Shown one piece after another: positions 1-13,349 of a DNA stretch of 64,000 nt. A model generated the notes under the pieces. It searched no databases, was not told where the DNA came from, and saw only the letters and a program-made list of their open reading frames with translations. This stretch comes from an uncultured beta proteobacterium (lineage in GTDB: Bacteria; Pseudomonadota; Gammaproteobacteria; Burkholderiales; Burkholderiaceae), in assembly GCA_903871735.1 (NCBI GenBank), contig CAIQHU010000080.1, forward strand, positions 35,037-99,036, read 5' to 3'. The translations under genes and the position numbers were made by a program. The first letter of the stretch is position 1. Each line of letters opens with the position of its first letter.

Positions 1-3000
1 ATACATGCAATACCTCTTCGTAAGGCAGCAGCGCAGGTCAGACATTGGTTAATTACGCAAGCATCTATATACTTTTCTTGCCCTCCAAGTCACATTCAGA
101 TCAGTCAAGGAACCCTATTTTATTTGGATAAAACACCAATTAATTTTGGTGATTTAATCAAAAATAATCATTTCGAGCTTGCCTTAGCGGATGATGTCGA
201 TCTAAAGTCTGTTAGTGACTATACGATAGTTGGCACTTCAGTCCCGAGAGTAGATATTCCCGCCAAAGCAACTGGCGAACTAACCTTTGTACATGATATT
301 CGATTACCTGGGATGCTACACGGTCGTGTAATTCGCCCTCCCTATGCCGGAGCCGATCACGGAGAATTTATTGGTAAAACTTTAGATTATGTTGATCGAA
401 ATACTATTGCACACATCCCCGGAATCGTAGAAGTATTCACCCAAGGAGATTTTGTTGGGGTTGTAGCTGAGCGGGAAGAATACGCCGAACAAGCCATGCA
501 TGAGTTACGTGTGGTTTGGAAATCCTGGCCCGCCCTGCCATCGGTAGAAGATTTAACTGCAGCTATTAAAGCAAATCCTTCTACCAAAAGAATCGTGAAA
601 GAAACTGGGGATGTTGACTACGCTCTTCAAAATGCAGCTATCCGAATGCAGCGACACTATGTTTGGCCGTATCAATTACATGCCTCTATTGGACCATCCT
701 GCGCTGTTGCTCAGTGGCTAGATAAAGCACAGTTACAAGTTTGGGCCGGCACTCAAAATCCACATGTACTTCGAAAAGATTTATCGACCCTAACAGGATT
801 GCCAGATGTAGCTATTGAGATTATCCGAATGGAAGCGTCAGGCTGCTATGGTAGAAATTGCGCAGATGATGTTGCTGGAGATGCGGTTCTTCTCTCACGC
901 GCCGTAGGTGGACGTCCTGTTCGCGTCCAACTGACTCGAGAACAAGAAAACTTGTGGGAGCCCAAAGGTGCGGCTCAATTAATGGAAGTGGACGGCGGCC
1001 TTAATCAGAACGGTTCTATAGCCGCTTATGATTTTGCAGTATCTTATCCATCGAACGGCGCACCTTTACTGGCACTATTAATTACTGGTCTTGTCCCAGC
1101 GCAAGCAATTGCCTATGAGATGGGGGATCGAACAGCGGTACCGCCATATGACATAGAGCATCTGCGCGTAACAATTCATGATATGGCGCCAATCCTTCGA
1201 GCTTCATGGCTTCGCGGAGTTTCTGCCCTGCCAAATTCATTTGCACACGAGTCTTATATTGATGAACTTGCAACTGAGGCAGGTGTTGATCCGCTCGAGT
1301 TTCGCTTAAGATATCTTTCAGATCCGAGGGCTACTGAATTATTAAAAACAACAGCAGATAAAGCGGGTTGGAAATCACATATCAGTCCTAGGCTTATCCA
1401 AGATTCTGAAAATCCTGAAATTTTAAAAGGTCAAGGTATAGCGTATGCTCGGTATATCCATAGTCGCTTCCCCGGTTTTGGAGCAGCTTGGGCTGCCTGG
1501 GTCGCGGATGTCGAAGTCAATAAAAATACCGGACAAGTACATGTTAGCCGCGTCGTTGTCGGACATGATGCAGGCTTAATGATCAATCCTGCAGGTGTTG
1601 CACATCAGATTCATGGAAATGTTATTCAAACTACGAGCCGTGCCCTCAAAGAGAGCATGTCCGTCGAACCAGTCAAAAATACCGTAATTAGCCAAGAATG
1701 GGGCACCTACCCTATTCTGAATTTTCGGGAAGTCCCAACGATTGATGTCGTCATGATCCCTCGTCCAAATGAGCAACCCCAAGGAGCTGGTGAATCGTCA
1801 TCTGTTCCAGGAACAGCAGCTATCGCAAATGCGATATTTGATGCTACGGGCATTCGTTTTCGTGAACCACCATTTACACCAGAGAAGGTACGAGCAGCTT
1901 TTCAACTCAAAGAATTAGCTGCTCCCCCACCTGCTATGAAGTTACCACCAAAAGGGTTATGGAAAATTATTGGTGCCCTAGGTATTGCTCTCATAAGTTT
2001 TAGCGCTGCGATGTTGGGGGGGAAGAATACTATTCCATCGATTACCCAATTAGATCGAAGTATCTTTACCGATCAATTGATTGAACGAGGTAAAAATTTA
2101 ATGGCACTTGGTAATTGTCAAGGTTGCCATACGATCGAAAATGGCCAAGTCAATACCGGGGGGCGGGCCATTGAGACACCTTTTGGAGTTGTTTACAGCA
2201 CGAATATCACGCCTGACATAGAAACCGGTATCGGGACTTGGTCTTTTTCTGCTTTTCAACGAGCTATGCAACATGGCATCTCCAAAGACGGGAGTTACCT
2301 TTATCCAGCCTTTCCCTATACATCCTATACAAAGATGGCTGAAGAGGATGTGATGTCTCTTTACGCCTTCTTAATGACTCAAAAACCAATCTTTGCACCT
2401 CAAACTAAGACAGAATTAACTTTTCCGTTTAACATACGACCATTCATGGTTTTTTGGAATGCTTTATTTCTAAATCAAGAAGAATTTCCTCACAACCCAA
2501 AGCAGTCTGTGCAGTGGATTCGTGGCGCTTATCTGGTCAATACCGTTGGACATTGCACAGCTTGCCATTCTCCAAGAAATATTCTAGGCGCAGAAAAAAG
2601 TGGTACAAACTATCTATCTGGCAACCTAATTGATGGTTGGGAAGCACCTGCATTAAATCGCTTAAATCAATCACCCATTGCTTGGGATGAGGCTGAGTTA
2701 TACCGTTATCTAAGAACTGGGATTACACAGCAACATGGTATGGCAGGAGGCCCTATGGCTGAAGTTGTTTCGCAATTATCTAGTGCTAGTGAGACGGACG
2801 TACAGGCAATGGCACATTACTTATCAACCATCAACAACTCAAGCCCTGCAGAACGTTTAAAAAATATTTCTGATATTCCTATCAAACCAATCTTTAATTC
2901 TGGGCAACGAATTTTTGAAATGGCTTGCTCCGCATGCCATCAACAACCGTCTACTAATTTAATCAACACTGTCGAATCTGGCTCGAATATACCTTTACAA

Positions 3001-3225
3001 CTCAATTCGCAATTACATAGTGAGCGGCCTGATAATTTGATAAGAACCATTCTTGATGGCATTAATAGGCCAGCCACAGATAGAATTGGCTATATGCCTG
3101 CTTTTAAAAATAGCTTATCAAATCAGCAAATAGCAGATTTGATAAGCTACATGCGCGAATATTTTGCGCCTGATAAAAATTCATGGACAGGACTAGAACC
3201 CCATATTAAATCCTTAAGAAAATGA
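1..3225 (+). CDS. NicB-like molybdenum hydroxylase large subunit fused to triheme cytochrome c (5' truncated)
   Basis: Large subunit of a xanthine dehydrogenase-family hydroxylase carrying its own electron exit. The frame is open from base 1 and the residues before the TTG at 124 fit the family, so the gene starts left of the window. The visible 1074 residues hold the molybdopterin-binding domains with a GAGE motif whose active-site Glu is near visible residue 598, then one hydrophobic helix (bases 1954-2022), then three haem c sites: CQGCH (2116), CTACH (2554) and CSACH (2926). Pseudomonas putida nicotinate dehydrogenase NicB has this same fusion and works with a 2Fe-2S partner NicA. By analogy, electrons would go from Mo through FeS to the haems and the respiratory chain. 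The substrate is not readable from sequence; other N-heterocycles or aldehydes are possible. The FeS partner gene would lie outside the window. Confidence 0.85.
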   Translation: MHAIPLRKAAAQVRHWLITQASIYFSCPPSHIQISQGTLFYLDKTPINFGDLIKNNHFELALADDVDLKSVSDYTIVGTSVPRVDIPAKATGELTFVHDIRLPGMLHGRVIRPPYAGADHGEFIGKTLDYVDRNTIAHIPGIVEVFTQGDFVGVVAEREEYAEQAMHELRVVWKSWPALPSVEDLTAAIKANPSTKRIVKETGDVDYALQNAAIRMQRHYVWPYQLHASIGPSCAVAQWLDKAQLQVWAGTQNPHVLRKDLSTLTGLPDVAIEIIRMEASGCYGRNCADDVAGDAVLLSRAVGGRPVRVQLTREQENLWEPKGAAQLMEVDGGLNQNGSIAAYDFAVSYPSNGAPLLALLITGLVPAQAIAYEMGDRTAVPPYDIEHLRVTIHDMAPILRASWLRGVSALPNSFAHESYIDELATEAGVDPLEFRLRYLSDPRATELLKTTADKAGWKSHISPRLIQDSENPEILKGQGIAYARYIHSRFPGFGAAWAAWVADVEVNKNTGQVHVSRVVVGHDAGLMINPAGVAHQIHGNVIQTTSRALKESMSVEPVKNTVISQEWGTYPILNFREVPTIDVVMIPRPNEQPQGAGESSSVPGTAAIANAIFDATGIRFREPPFTPEKVRAAFQLKELAAPPPAMKLPPKGLWKIIGALGIALISFSAAMLGGKNTIPSITQLDRSIFTDQLIERGKNLMALGNCQGCHTIENGQVNTGGRAIETPFGVVYSTNITPDIETGIGTWSFSAFQRAMQHGISKDGSYLYPAFPYTSYTKMAEEDVMSLYAFLMTQKPIFAPQTKTELTFPFNIRPFMVFWNALFLNQEEFPHNPKQSVQWIRGAYLVNTVGHCTACHSPRNILGAEKSGTNYLSGNLIDGWEAPALNRLNQSPIAWDEAELYRYLRTGITQQHGMAGGPMAEVVSQLSSASETDVQAMAHYLSTINNSSPAERLKNISDIPIKPIFNSGQRIFEMACSACHQQPSTNLINTVESGSNIPLQLNSQLHSERPDNLIRTILDGINRPATDRIGYMPAFKNSLSNQQIADLISYMREYFAPDKNSWTGLEPHIKSLRK

Positions 3226-3328
3226 TTTTGCGCTCACTTTCTGGAACCTCGTAAAATTCACTACAATTTTTTAAGTTAATAAATATGATAAGTAGTTCGT
3301 GCCTATTCGGTAATGAGTCAAATCTCTT

Positions 3329-3350
3329 TGGTATGTTTTATGGTATGTTT
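3329..3350. repeat. Short tandem direct repeat TGGTATGTTT near the tRNA-Asp 3' end
   Basis: The ten bases TGGTATGTTT occur twice with a 12-base period, about 40 bases beyond the CCA end of tRNA-Asp. Short repeats of this kind can be integrase arm sites next to tRNA attachment sites, but no integrase gene is visible, so that reading is only a guess. Confidence 0.5.
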
Positions 3351-3354
3351 AAAT

Positions 3355-3376
3355 AAAAATAGCCCGCTAGGGCTTT
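3355..3376 (-). terminator. Rho-independent terminator of the tRNA cluster
   Basis: On the minus strand a stem AGCCC-TAGC-GGGCT is followed by ATTTTTATTT. It lies just after the 3' end of tRNA-Asp, the last of the three tRNA genes. Confidence 0.7.
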
Positions 3377-3390
3377 ATCTATAACATAGT

Positions 3391-3467
3391 TGGCGGAGCG
3401 GACGGGACTCGAACCCGCGACCCTCGGCGTGACAGGCCGATATTCTAACCAACTGAACTACCGCTCC
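3391..3467 (-). tRNA. tRNA-Asp (GTC)
   Basis: Read on the minus strand it gives a full 77-base cloverleaf. The acceptor stem GGAGCGG pairs with CCGCTCC, followed by discriminator G and an encoded CCA. The anticodon loop contains GTC and the T-loop reads GGGTTCGAGTCCC. Confidence 0.97.
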
Positions 3468-3478
3468 AGTTTAAAACT

Positions 3479-3554
3479 TGGCGTCCCCAGGGGGATTCGA
3501 ACCCCCGTACTCACCGTGAAAGGGTGATGTCCTAGGCCTCTAGACGATGGGGAC
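3479..3554 (-). tRNA. tRNA-Glu (TTC)
   Basis: Minus-strand 76-base cloverleaf with acceptor GTCCCC/GGGGAC, anticodon TTC in the loop CTTTCAC, a GGGTTCGAATCCC T-arm and an encoded CCA. It lies 352 bases downstream of gltX, whose product charges it. Confidence 0.97.
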
Positions 3555-3685
3555 CTAGTAAATACGTAATACAAAAAACATCTTAATCTACAATCAATTA
3601 CTTTAAAAACCACACTTCTGCTAATGCACTCAATCATTTAACCACTTCGTACTGAATTTTAGCACCTGTTTTAATTACTCAAATC

Positions 3686-3761
<76 letters not shown>

Positions 3762-3817
3762 GATCATCCCTAAAAATCTAATTACGATCGTTTTATTAGC
3801 AACCAAAATAATCAACT

Positions 3818-3847
3818 ATTTTAGCTTATTTTTATGGGCTTTTGCAA
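3818..3847 (-). promoter_or_regulatory. Candidate sigma-70 promoter for the tRNA cluster
   Basis: On the minus strand TTGCAA (-35) and TAAAAT (-10) are separated by 18 bases, about 57 bases before tRNA-Ala. A 12-base palindrome CGATATATATCG lies just upstream (3853-3864). Confidence 0.5.
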
Positions 3848-3906
3848 CTTACCGATATATATCGCCTAAAGACCATACAGCATAAGGGGCAGAAGCCACA
3901 CGACGG

Positions 3907-5340
3907 CTACACATTTAAGCGCTGGACTACCTCATCAACGCCTAAAATAGAAATAACAGCATCAATTGCCGGAGTCTGAGTCGTAGAAAATAATAAATAA
4001 CGAACCGGCATCGCTAAGGCTGGCATTTTTAAACCGTGTTGGGACAAAACTGCTTTCATGGCAATTCCGATACTCTCTTTAGAGCCATCACTTACTTTCA
4101 AAGCTTGAACTAAATCTCTGATTGCCGGTTTGATAGCATCCGTAATTAAATCCTGATACTCCTTCGATTGCGTTTGATGCAGTGGTGGAGCCATGTAGAA
4201 AAGTTTTGCAGCCTGCGCAAGCTCCACCAAGGTATTCGAGCGCGCTTTCAATAGATCGACAACTTTGACAAAATCGGGGCCATTCTGTGCTACCTCTGCG
4301 ACAAAATCAATTCCTGCAAGTTTTGCAAACGGAATAGCACTCTGCGCTAATTCAATACTATTGGCATGGGAAATATAGTGATGATTAAGCCATAGTAATT
4401 TTTCTGGACTAAACTGTGCAGGTGATTTACCCAAACTTTCTAGATCAAACCACTGAATCAATTCTTCTTTTGAAAAAATTTCAGCATCACCATGCGACCA
4501 TCCCAATCTAGCTAAGTAATTGAGTATGGCCTGAGGCAAATAACCTGCTTTCTGAAAATCCCGAACACTCATTGCCCCATTTCTTTTACTCAACTTTTCA
4601 CCTTGGTCATTCAGAACCGTTGGTAAATGCGCGTAAATCGGCACAAGTCCACCCAAAGCCTGAATAATGTTGATCTGCCTTGGAGTATTGTTAACGTGAT
4701 CGTCCCCACGGATAACATGGGTAATTTTCATATCCAAATCATCGACTACTACGCAAAAATTATACGTAGGCGTTCCGTCCGGTCGAGCAATAACTAAATC
4801 ATCTAATTCATCATTAGAAATTTCAATCACACCCTTCACAGCATCTTTCCAAATAACACTGCCATCTTTGGGATTTTTAAAACGGACTACTGGCTTAACG
4901 CCACTAGGGATTACGGGTAATTGCTTGCCCGGCTCAGGACGCCATGTGCCGTTATATTTTGGTTTTTCTTTATTAGCAATCTGTTTTTCTCGTAAGTTAT
5001 TTAAATCCCCCTCACTCATATAACAGTAATATGCCAATCCCTGCTCTAGCATACCCTGTATGACTGCACGATATCGATCAATCCTTTGCATCTGGTAAAA
5101 AGGACCTTCATCAATATCTAAACCTAACCATTTCATACCTTCTAAAATGACTTCTACAGCCTCTGCTGATGAGCGTTCTAAATCCGTATCCTCAATCCTC
5201 AAAATAAAATCGCCTTGCTTAGACCGGGCATAAGCCCAAGGATATAAAGCACTTCGCAAATTACCCAAATGAATAAATCCAGTTGGACTAGGAGCAAAAC
5301 GCGTACGAATAGAATGCGGTTCAATAGAAGTATTTTTCAT
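3907..5340 (-). CDS. gltX: Glutamyl-tRNA synthetase
   Basis: Class I aminoacyl-tRNA synthetase that charges tRNA-Glu in the cytoplasm. The N-terminus has the signature [12 protein letters not shown], with the HIGH-like HLGN at residues 24-27, and the KMSKS-like loop is EKLSKRN near residue 250. At 477 residues it has the normal length for a bacterial GltX with a C-terminal anticodon-binding domain. The gene lies upstream of the tRNA-Ala, tRNA-Glu and tRNA-Asp genes on the same strand. No Shine-Dalgarno site is seen. A GATAAT hexamer ends six bases before the ATG, so the message may be leaderless. I see no signs of a non-discriminating variant, but sequence reading alone cannot decide that. 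Confidence 0.97.
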   Translation of the reverse strand: MKNTSIEPHSIRTRFAPSPTGFIHLGNLRSALYPWAYARSKQGDFILRIEDTDLERSSAEAVEVILEGMKWLGLDIDEGPFYQMQRIDRYRAVIQGMLEQGLAYYCYMSEGDLNNLREKQIANKEKPKYNGTWRPEPGKQLPVIPSGVKPVVRFKNPKDGSVIWKDAVKGVIEISNDELDDLVIARPDGTPTYNFCVVVDDLDMKITHVIRGDDHVNNTPRQINIIQALGGLVPIYAHLPTVLNDQGEKLSKRNGAMSVRDFQKAGYLPQAILNYLARLGWSHGDAEIFSKEELIQWFDLESLGKSPAQFSPEKLLWLNHHYISHANSIELAQSAIPFAKLAGIDFVAEVAQNGPDFVKVVDLLKARSNTLVELAQAAKLFYMAPPLHQTQSKEYQDLITDAIKPAIRDLVQALKVSDGSKESIGIAMKAVLSQHGLKMPALAMPVRYLLFSTTQTPAIDAVISILGVDEVVQRLNV

Positions 5341-5346
5341 ACGAAT

Positions 5347-5352
5347 ATTATC
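5347..5352 (-). promoter_or_regulatory. -10-like GATAAT immediately before gltX
   Basis: GATAAT is followed by six bases and the gltX ATG, which would place the transcript start at the A of the start codon. A possible -35, TTCAGA, lies 16 bases upstream. Confidence 0.45.
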
Positions 5353-5387
5353 CCATGAGCAATCAAGCTCTGAATGACTTAAGTGAT

Positions 5388-6641
5388 CTACCTGGAGGGT
5401 TTAGTGATGTTTAACGTTTTTAAAGGCCTTTGTTGAAGTGCTGAGAAACTTCCCAAAAATAAGATCATGCCTGAAACAATTAAACCAACTATTAAACCAC
5501 CACCGTAATCAGCAATATAGCCAATCATCAATGGACCAAGCATTTGTCCAATGGCAAAAAGTATTGTAAATAAACGGATCCCAACACTCCACTGAGTAAC
5601 TGGATAGTTATGCTTAATGAAAGCCGTAGTAGATGACACCGCAGTAATAAATGCTAAGCCAAACAGCATCCCTGAAATAAAGATGATCACAATCAGCAAA
5701 TCATTTTGGCCCACCTGCCCTAATAAAATGACAATTAAGGCTGGAATAAGGCAGGCTAAACCCATTATTCCATTAACGATAGCTAACACCTCGCCACCTC
5801 GATAACGGTCAAGCATGGTAGACCATAAGCGTGATGAAACCATTAAGCACAGTCCTAGTAATGCATAAAAAGAGCTTACAGTCGAGGTCTCTAAACCCAC
5901 CTCTTTTAAAAATGCAATCACAAAGGTCATATAACCAATATGCCCAATACCAAAAAGTAAGTATCCGAGGTTCATCCAGATACTTTTAGAAACAGCTATC
6001 ATTTCTGATTTAGGTGAACTACTCCCTGGAATATAAAAGCTGCCAATCGGCTTTATCATGAGCAACATGAGCAAGGATGCAATGATAGCCATACCAATCC
6101 AACTAAATTGCCAAGCATGGCTATAACCCTGTTTACTTGCGAACATTTCAATTGGATTGACTAAAATACTTGCCAAAAAAATACCCAGTCCAACTCCGCC
6201 GTAATAAATACCTAAGATCCATCCTGATTGGCTAGGATGGAGTTCAGATAATTGGGCAGCTAAAATCCCACCAGAAATAAATATCAAAGCACTTGTTATC
6301 CCTACCAATAAACGGATCGTAAAGATGATTTCGGCGGATATGAAAAACCCTAGAGTTGCCACTAAAAATACCGTAACAAATACAGCGCCCAAAATCACAT
6401 AGCGCAGTTGGCATCGATCAAATATCCACGGACAAATTAAAGCTCCAAGAAAATAGCCGATAGCATTACCTGTGTTCATATTACCCGCTGTTAAATATGA
6501 CCAGTCCAGATCCGCTCGCATGAGTGGTAAAAATAAGGTGTAGGCAAAGCGAGATATCCCCAAAGCAATTGCCGCACCAAATGCTAAAGCTAAGGCAGTA
6601 TAAATTGGATATCGTTTGGCAAATTCCACTTGATTATTCAT
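5388..6641 (-). CDS. MFS transporter, YbfB/YjiJ family
   Basis: Inner-membrane transporter of about 417 residues with around twelve hydrophobic segments. The opening stretch includes [14 protein letters not shown] and [11 protein letters not shown], which is the pattern of the YbfB/YjiJ branch of the major facilitator superfamily. Substrates of this branch are poorly known, so none is assigned. The chosen start is the ATG giving MNNQVEF; a TTG six codons upstream (6659) has a possible GGAAG ribosome site and is an alternative. It lies 47 bases upstream of gltX on the same strand and is divergent from hslO. Confidence 0.85.
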   Translation of the reverse strand: MNNQVEFAKRYPIYTALALAFGAAIALGISRFAYTLFLPLMRADLDWSYLTAGNMNTGNAIGYFLGALICPWIFDRCQLRYVILGAVFVTVFLVATLGFFISAEIIFTIRLLVGITSALIFISGGILAAQLSELHPSQSGWILGIYYGGVGLGIFLASILVNPIEMFASKQGYSHAWQFSWIGMAIIASLLMLLMIKPIGSFYIPGSSSPKSEMIAVSKSIWMNLGYLLFGIGHIGYMTFVIAFLKEVGLETSTVSSFYALLGLCLMVSSRLWSTMLDRYRGGEVLAIVNGIMGLACLIPALIVILLGQVGQNDLLIVIIFISGMLFGLAFITAVSSTTAFIKHNYPVTQWSVGIRLFTILFAIGQMLGPLMIGYIADYGGGLIVGLIVSGMILFLGSFSALQQRPLKTLNITKPSR

Positions 6642-6717
6642 TAACCAATACAATAGCAAATTAATCTTCCATCAAGATTGTTTTATTCAGTTTTACGCTC
6701 TTTTCCTTCCAAACTCT

Positions 6718-7719
6718 ATGAATAGTCAGCCAGAACCTCTTAGTTTCGAAAGTGATGTACTACAAACCTTTATTTTTGAACAGAGTCAAATCCGAGGTGA
6801 AATCGTTCGCTTGGGCGCGTCCTGGCAAACGATCTTGTCTAGAAAACAGTACCCACCAGCAATCCAACGCCACTTAGGAGAAATGGTTGCAGCCGGGGCT
6901 TTATTAAGCGCTACCCTGAAATTCTCAGGGACACTTATTATTCAAGCTCAAGGAACTGGACTTGTTCGACTGCTAGTCGTGGAATGCACTGCCGATCTTG
7001 GCCTGCGCGCTACGATTAAATTAGCAAATGACGTCACTCCTGAAACAATTCCAAGTGAGGCGAGTCTAGCGGAACTCATCAATCCAGATGGACTAGGAAA
7101 ACTAGTAATCACTTTAGATCCTTCTAATCGCCAAGAAGGACAACAAGCCTATCAAGGGATTGTGCCATTAAGTCTGCACGGCCAACCCATTACAAGTATT
7201 GCGCAAGCAATTATCGCCTATATGAACTATTCAGAGCAGCTAGATACCAAAATTTGGCTAGCTTGCAATCATCAATTTGCAGGTGGGATTCTCCTTCAAA
7301 AACTACCCCAATTAGGCGGTCACGCGCCACTTAAAAAACTCACTGAGGAAGAGCTTGATGAGGCCTGGGAAAGATTACCAATGCTCGTCCAAACAGTCAA
7401 GGATGCTGAGTTACTAAGTACTCCACCCAATGTTCTCATGAATCGCTTATTTACTTACGAAACAGATCAACAAACCGTGCGAAGCTTTCCTCTCAGGCAC
7501 CTACAATTTAGTTGCCAATGCTCCCGTATGCGCGTCGGTAATATGCTGATCATGCTGGGTTATGACGAAGTTACAGATATTTTAGAGGAGCAACAGCAAG
7601 TAGAAACAACTTGTGATTTTTGTGGGCAAGTTTACGCGTTTGATGCGGTGGACTGTAAACAATTATTTATTGCTCGCAATCTCATCGATGGCATGCGACC
7701 AGCCAAAGGAAAACACTAA
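6718..7719 (+). CDS. hslO: Redox-regulated chaperone Hsp33
   Basis: Cytoplasmic holdase that is switched on by oxidation of a zinc centre. The four zinc cysteines are visible near the C-terminus: C266-Q-C268 and C299-D-F-C302, the CxC...CxxC arrangement of the family. The N-terminal domain has typical text such as GEMVAAGALLSATLKF. With 333 residues it is somewhat longer than the Escherichia coli protein (about 290). It is divergent from the MFS gene and convergent with the CoA-transferase gene, with a 23-base gap. Confidence 0.95.
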   Translation: MNSQPEPLSFESDVLQTFIFEQSQIRGEIVRLGASWQTILSRKQYPPAIQRHLGEMVAAGALLSATLKFSGTLIIQAQGTGLVRLLVVECTADLGLRATIKLANDVTPETIPSEASLAELINPDGLGKLVITLDPSNRQEGQQAYQGIVPLSLHGQPITSIAQAIIAYMNYSEQLDTKIWLACNHQFAGGILLQKLPQLGGHAPLKKLTEEELDEAWERLPMLVQTVKDAELLSTPPNVLMNRLFTYETDQQTVRSFPLRHLQFSCQCSRMRVGNMLIMLGYDEVTDILEEQQQVETTCDFCGQVYAFDAVDCKQLFIARNLIDGMRPAKGKH

Positions 7720-7742
7720 AGACGATTTGCTACTTAGCAGTT

Positions 7743-8945
7743 CTAGGCCTGCGACCAAATAATCCCGCGAGCCTCCAAAGCCGTGATCTGTTCGTCAGTT
7801 AAACCGATTTCTTGTAATATCTCCCGGTTATCTTGGCCAACCTCTGGCGCCTGGCGACTGATACGCCCGGGAGTTCGGGATAGCTTGGGCACAATTCCTG
7901 GAACATGCAAAACACTTCCGTCTAACATTTGTTGAGCAATAATCATGTCTCTTGCATGGTAATGCGGATCATTAGCAATATCAGCAACCGTAAAAATGCG
8001 GCCAGCAGGCACGCTACAAGAATCGAGGATCTGCAATACTTCTTCGACAGAATGGGATAATGCCCACTGACCAATACAGTCATCAATTAACTGAACATGT
8101 GCAACACGCCCCGTATTATCTGCAAAGCGGGCGTCCTGAGCAAAGGCATCTTGCCCTATAGCAACCATGAGGCGTTTAAATATACTATCGCCATTCCCGG
8201 CAATCAAAACATATCCACCATCACGGCATAAATAGGCATTCGACGGAGCAATCCCTGGTAAAGCACTCCCAGCTGCCTGCCGTATCTCCCCAAAGGCACT
8301 ATATTCAGGTAACAAACTTTCCATACAATTAAAAACTGCCTCGTATAAAGCCATATCGATTACCTGACCTTTGCCACTCCGACTGCGCTCATGTAAGGCT
8401 AATAAGATCCCAATGACCCCATGCAGCGCAGCTAATGTATCGCCAATACTCACGCCGACTCGCACTGGCACTCGGCCAGGCTCGGCCGTTAGATGCCTCA
8501 AACCGCTCATGGCTTCTGCTACCACACCAAAGCCAGGTTTATCGCGATACGGACCTGTTTGGCCGTAGCCACTCACGCGTAAAATAATCAATCGTGGATT
8601 GATATGCAATAGTTCGTCAGGTCCTAAAGCCCATGATTCCAGAGTGCCTGGACGAAAATTTTCTATTAAGACATCACTTTCCAAAAGAAGCTGACGGACA
8701 ATGTCCTGTCCTTCTGACTGTTTGAGATCTAAGGCAATCGAGCGCTTATTTCTTGACTGAACTTGCCACCAAACAGAGGTACCATCTTTTAGTAAACGCC
8801 ACTTACGCAAGGCGTCACCCGTCACTGGCGCCTCTACTTTGATGACATCAGCCCCAAAATCAGCTAAAGTTTTTGCCGCAAACGGACCGGCAATTAATTG
8901 CCCCAGTTCCAAAACTTTTATACCGTCTAAAGAACTTTTATCCAT
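7743..8945 (-). CDS. CaiB/BaiF family CoA-transferase
   Basis: Class III CoA-transferase of 400 residues that would move CoA between carboxylic acids. The N-terminus shows GIKVLELGQLIAGPFAAKTL and FGADVIKVE, and DVLIENFRPGTLE follows. The likely catalytic Asp, which forms an acyl anhydride with substrate, is in VGVSIGDTLAALHG. The acid substrate cannot be told; formyl-, succinyl- and carnitine-type members share these motifs. It lies 29 bases downstream of ftsB on the same strand, so it may be read from the pyrG-eno-ftsB transcript, although it has no known link to those genes. Confidence 0.9.
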   Translation of the reverse strand: MDKSSLDGIKVLELGQLIAGPFAAKTLADFGADVIKVEAPVTGDALRKWRLLKDGTSVWWQVQSRNKRSIALDLKQSEGQDIVRQLLLESDVLIENFRPGTLESWALGPDELLHINPRLIILRVSGYGQTGPYRDKPGFGVVAEAMSGLRHLTAEPGRVPVRVGVSIGDTLAALHGVIGILLALHERSRSGKGQVIDMALYEAVFNCMESLLPEYSAFGEIRQAAGSALPGIAPSNAYLCRDGGYVLIAGNGDSIFKRLMVAIGQDAFAQDARFADNTGRVAHVQLIDDCIGQWALSHSVEEVLQILDSCSVPAGRIFTVADIANDPHYHARDMIIAQQMLDGSVLHVPGIVPKLSRTPGRISRQAPEVGQDNREILQEIGLTDEQITALEARGIIWSQA

Positions 8946-8974
8946 CTGCTTGTTTACTAGTATTGCCTAGCCAT

Positions 8975-9330
8975 TTATTGGGTGGGTGTTGATTTGGCTA
9001 ATTTTGAATCTTCTGATAGTTTGCTAGGCTTTACTTTTGACAATTTTGGCGCCGACTCATCAGATTGTAGTATTTGAACGAGCGTTTCATTTTCCTTAAC
9101 CATGCCATGTTCGATACGAGCACGCTCCTCCACGGCCCGTGTTCCCTGCCTTAAGTCATCGACATCACCAGCAATTTTTGCATTACGCTTTTCTAATTCG
9201 AGATTCTTATTTTGCTGCTCTTTGACTTCTTTATCTAATTGATAAACACTTAACAATCCGCCCTTGCCAATCCACAAAGGATATTGGATCGCAATGAGCA
9301 AAGCGGCTAGGGTATAAAAAATATAACGCA

Positions 9331-9331
<1 letters not shown>
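8975..9331 (-). CDS. ftsB: Cell division protein FtsB
   Basis: Small divisome protein that bridges FtsL and FtsQ. The 118 residues show a short cytoplasmic start, one membrane helix (about residues 4-20), then a coiled coil rich in E, K, L and N and a conserved end including EERARIEHGMVKENE. The start is a GTG that overlaps the eno stop codon by one base (TAGTG), so translation is probably coupled to eno. The eno-ftsB pair is conserved in many proteobacteria. The tail after residue 95 is lysine and serine rich and varies in the family. Confidence 0.92.
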
Positions 9332-10626
<1,295 letters not shown>

Positions 10627-10655
10627 TCAAAAATATAATTTTTTACAATCAACCC

Positions 10656-13183
<2,528 letters not shown>

Positions 13184-13208
13184 TCATTCACTCTGTTGGT
13201 AATATTGA

Positions 13209-13214
13209 ATTATA
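13209..13214 (-). promoter_or_regulatory. Candidate -10 (TATAAT) for the pyrG operon
   Basis: Perfect TATAAT on the minus strand 28 bases before the pyrG ATG. No good -35 hexamer is seen at the usual distance. Confidence 0.4.
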
Positions 13215-13310
13215 TACACGACTTGCATAAACCACTAAAAAACTCTTCACACGATCTAATTTCCTACTTCCAAGCCTTATAAAAACGAACTCGGGAAGCA
13301 ATTAATAAAA

Positions 13311-13341
13311 ATCATTTAAAATAACATTAAATTTAAATGAT
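13311..13341. repeat. Perfect inverted repeat upstream of the flavin monooxygenase gene
   Basis: ATCATTTAAA (13311-13320) and TTTAAATGAT (13332-13341) are exact 10-base inverted arms around an 11-base spacer, ending just before the AGGA ribosome site of the gene at 13350. It could be an operator or a 5' hairpin. Confidence 0.6.
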
Positions 13342-13349
13342 AGGATTTT

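Noticed and set aside
124..126. TTG start for the NicB-like gene
   Set aside because: The same frame is open to base 1 and the upstream residues fit the protein family, so the gene begins left of the window.
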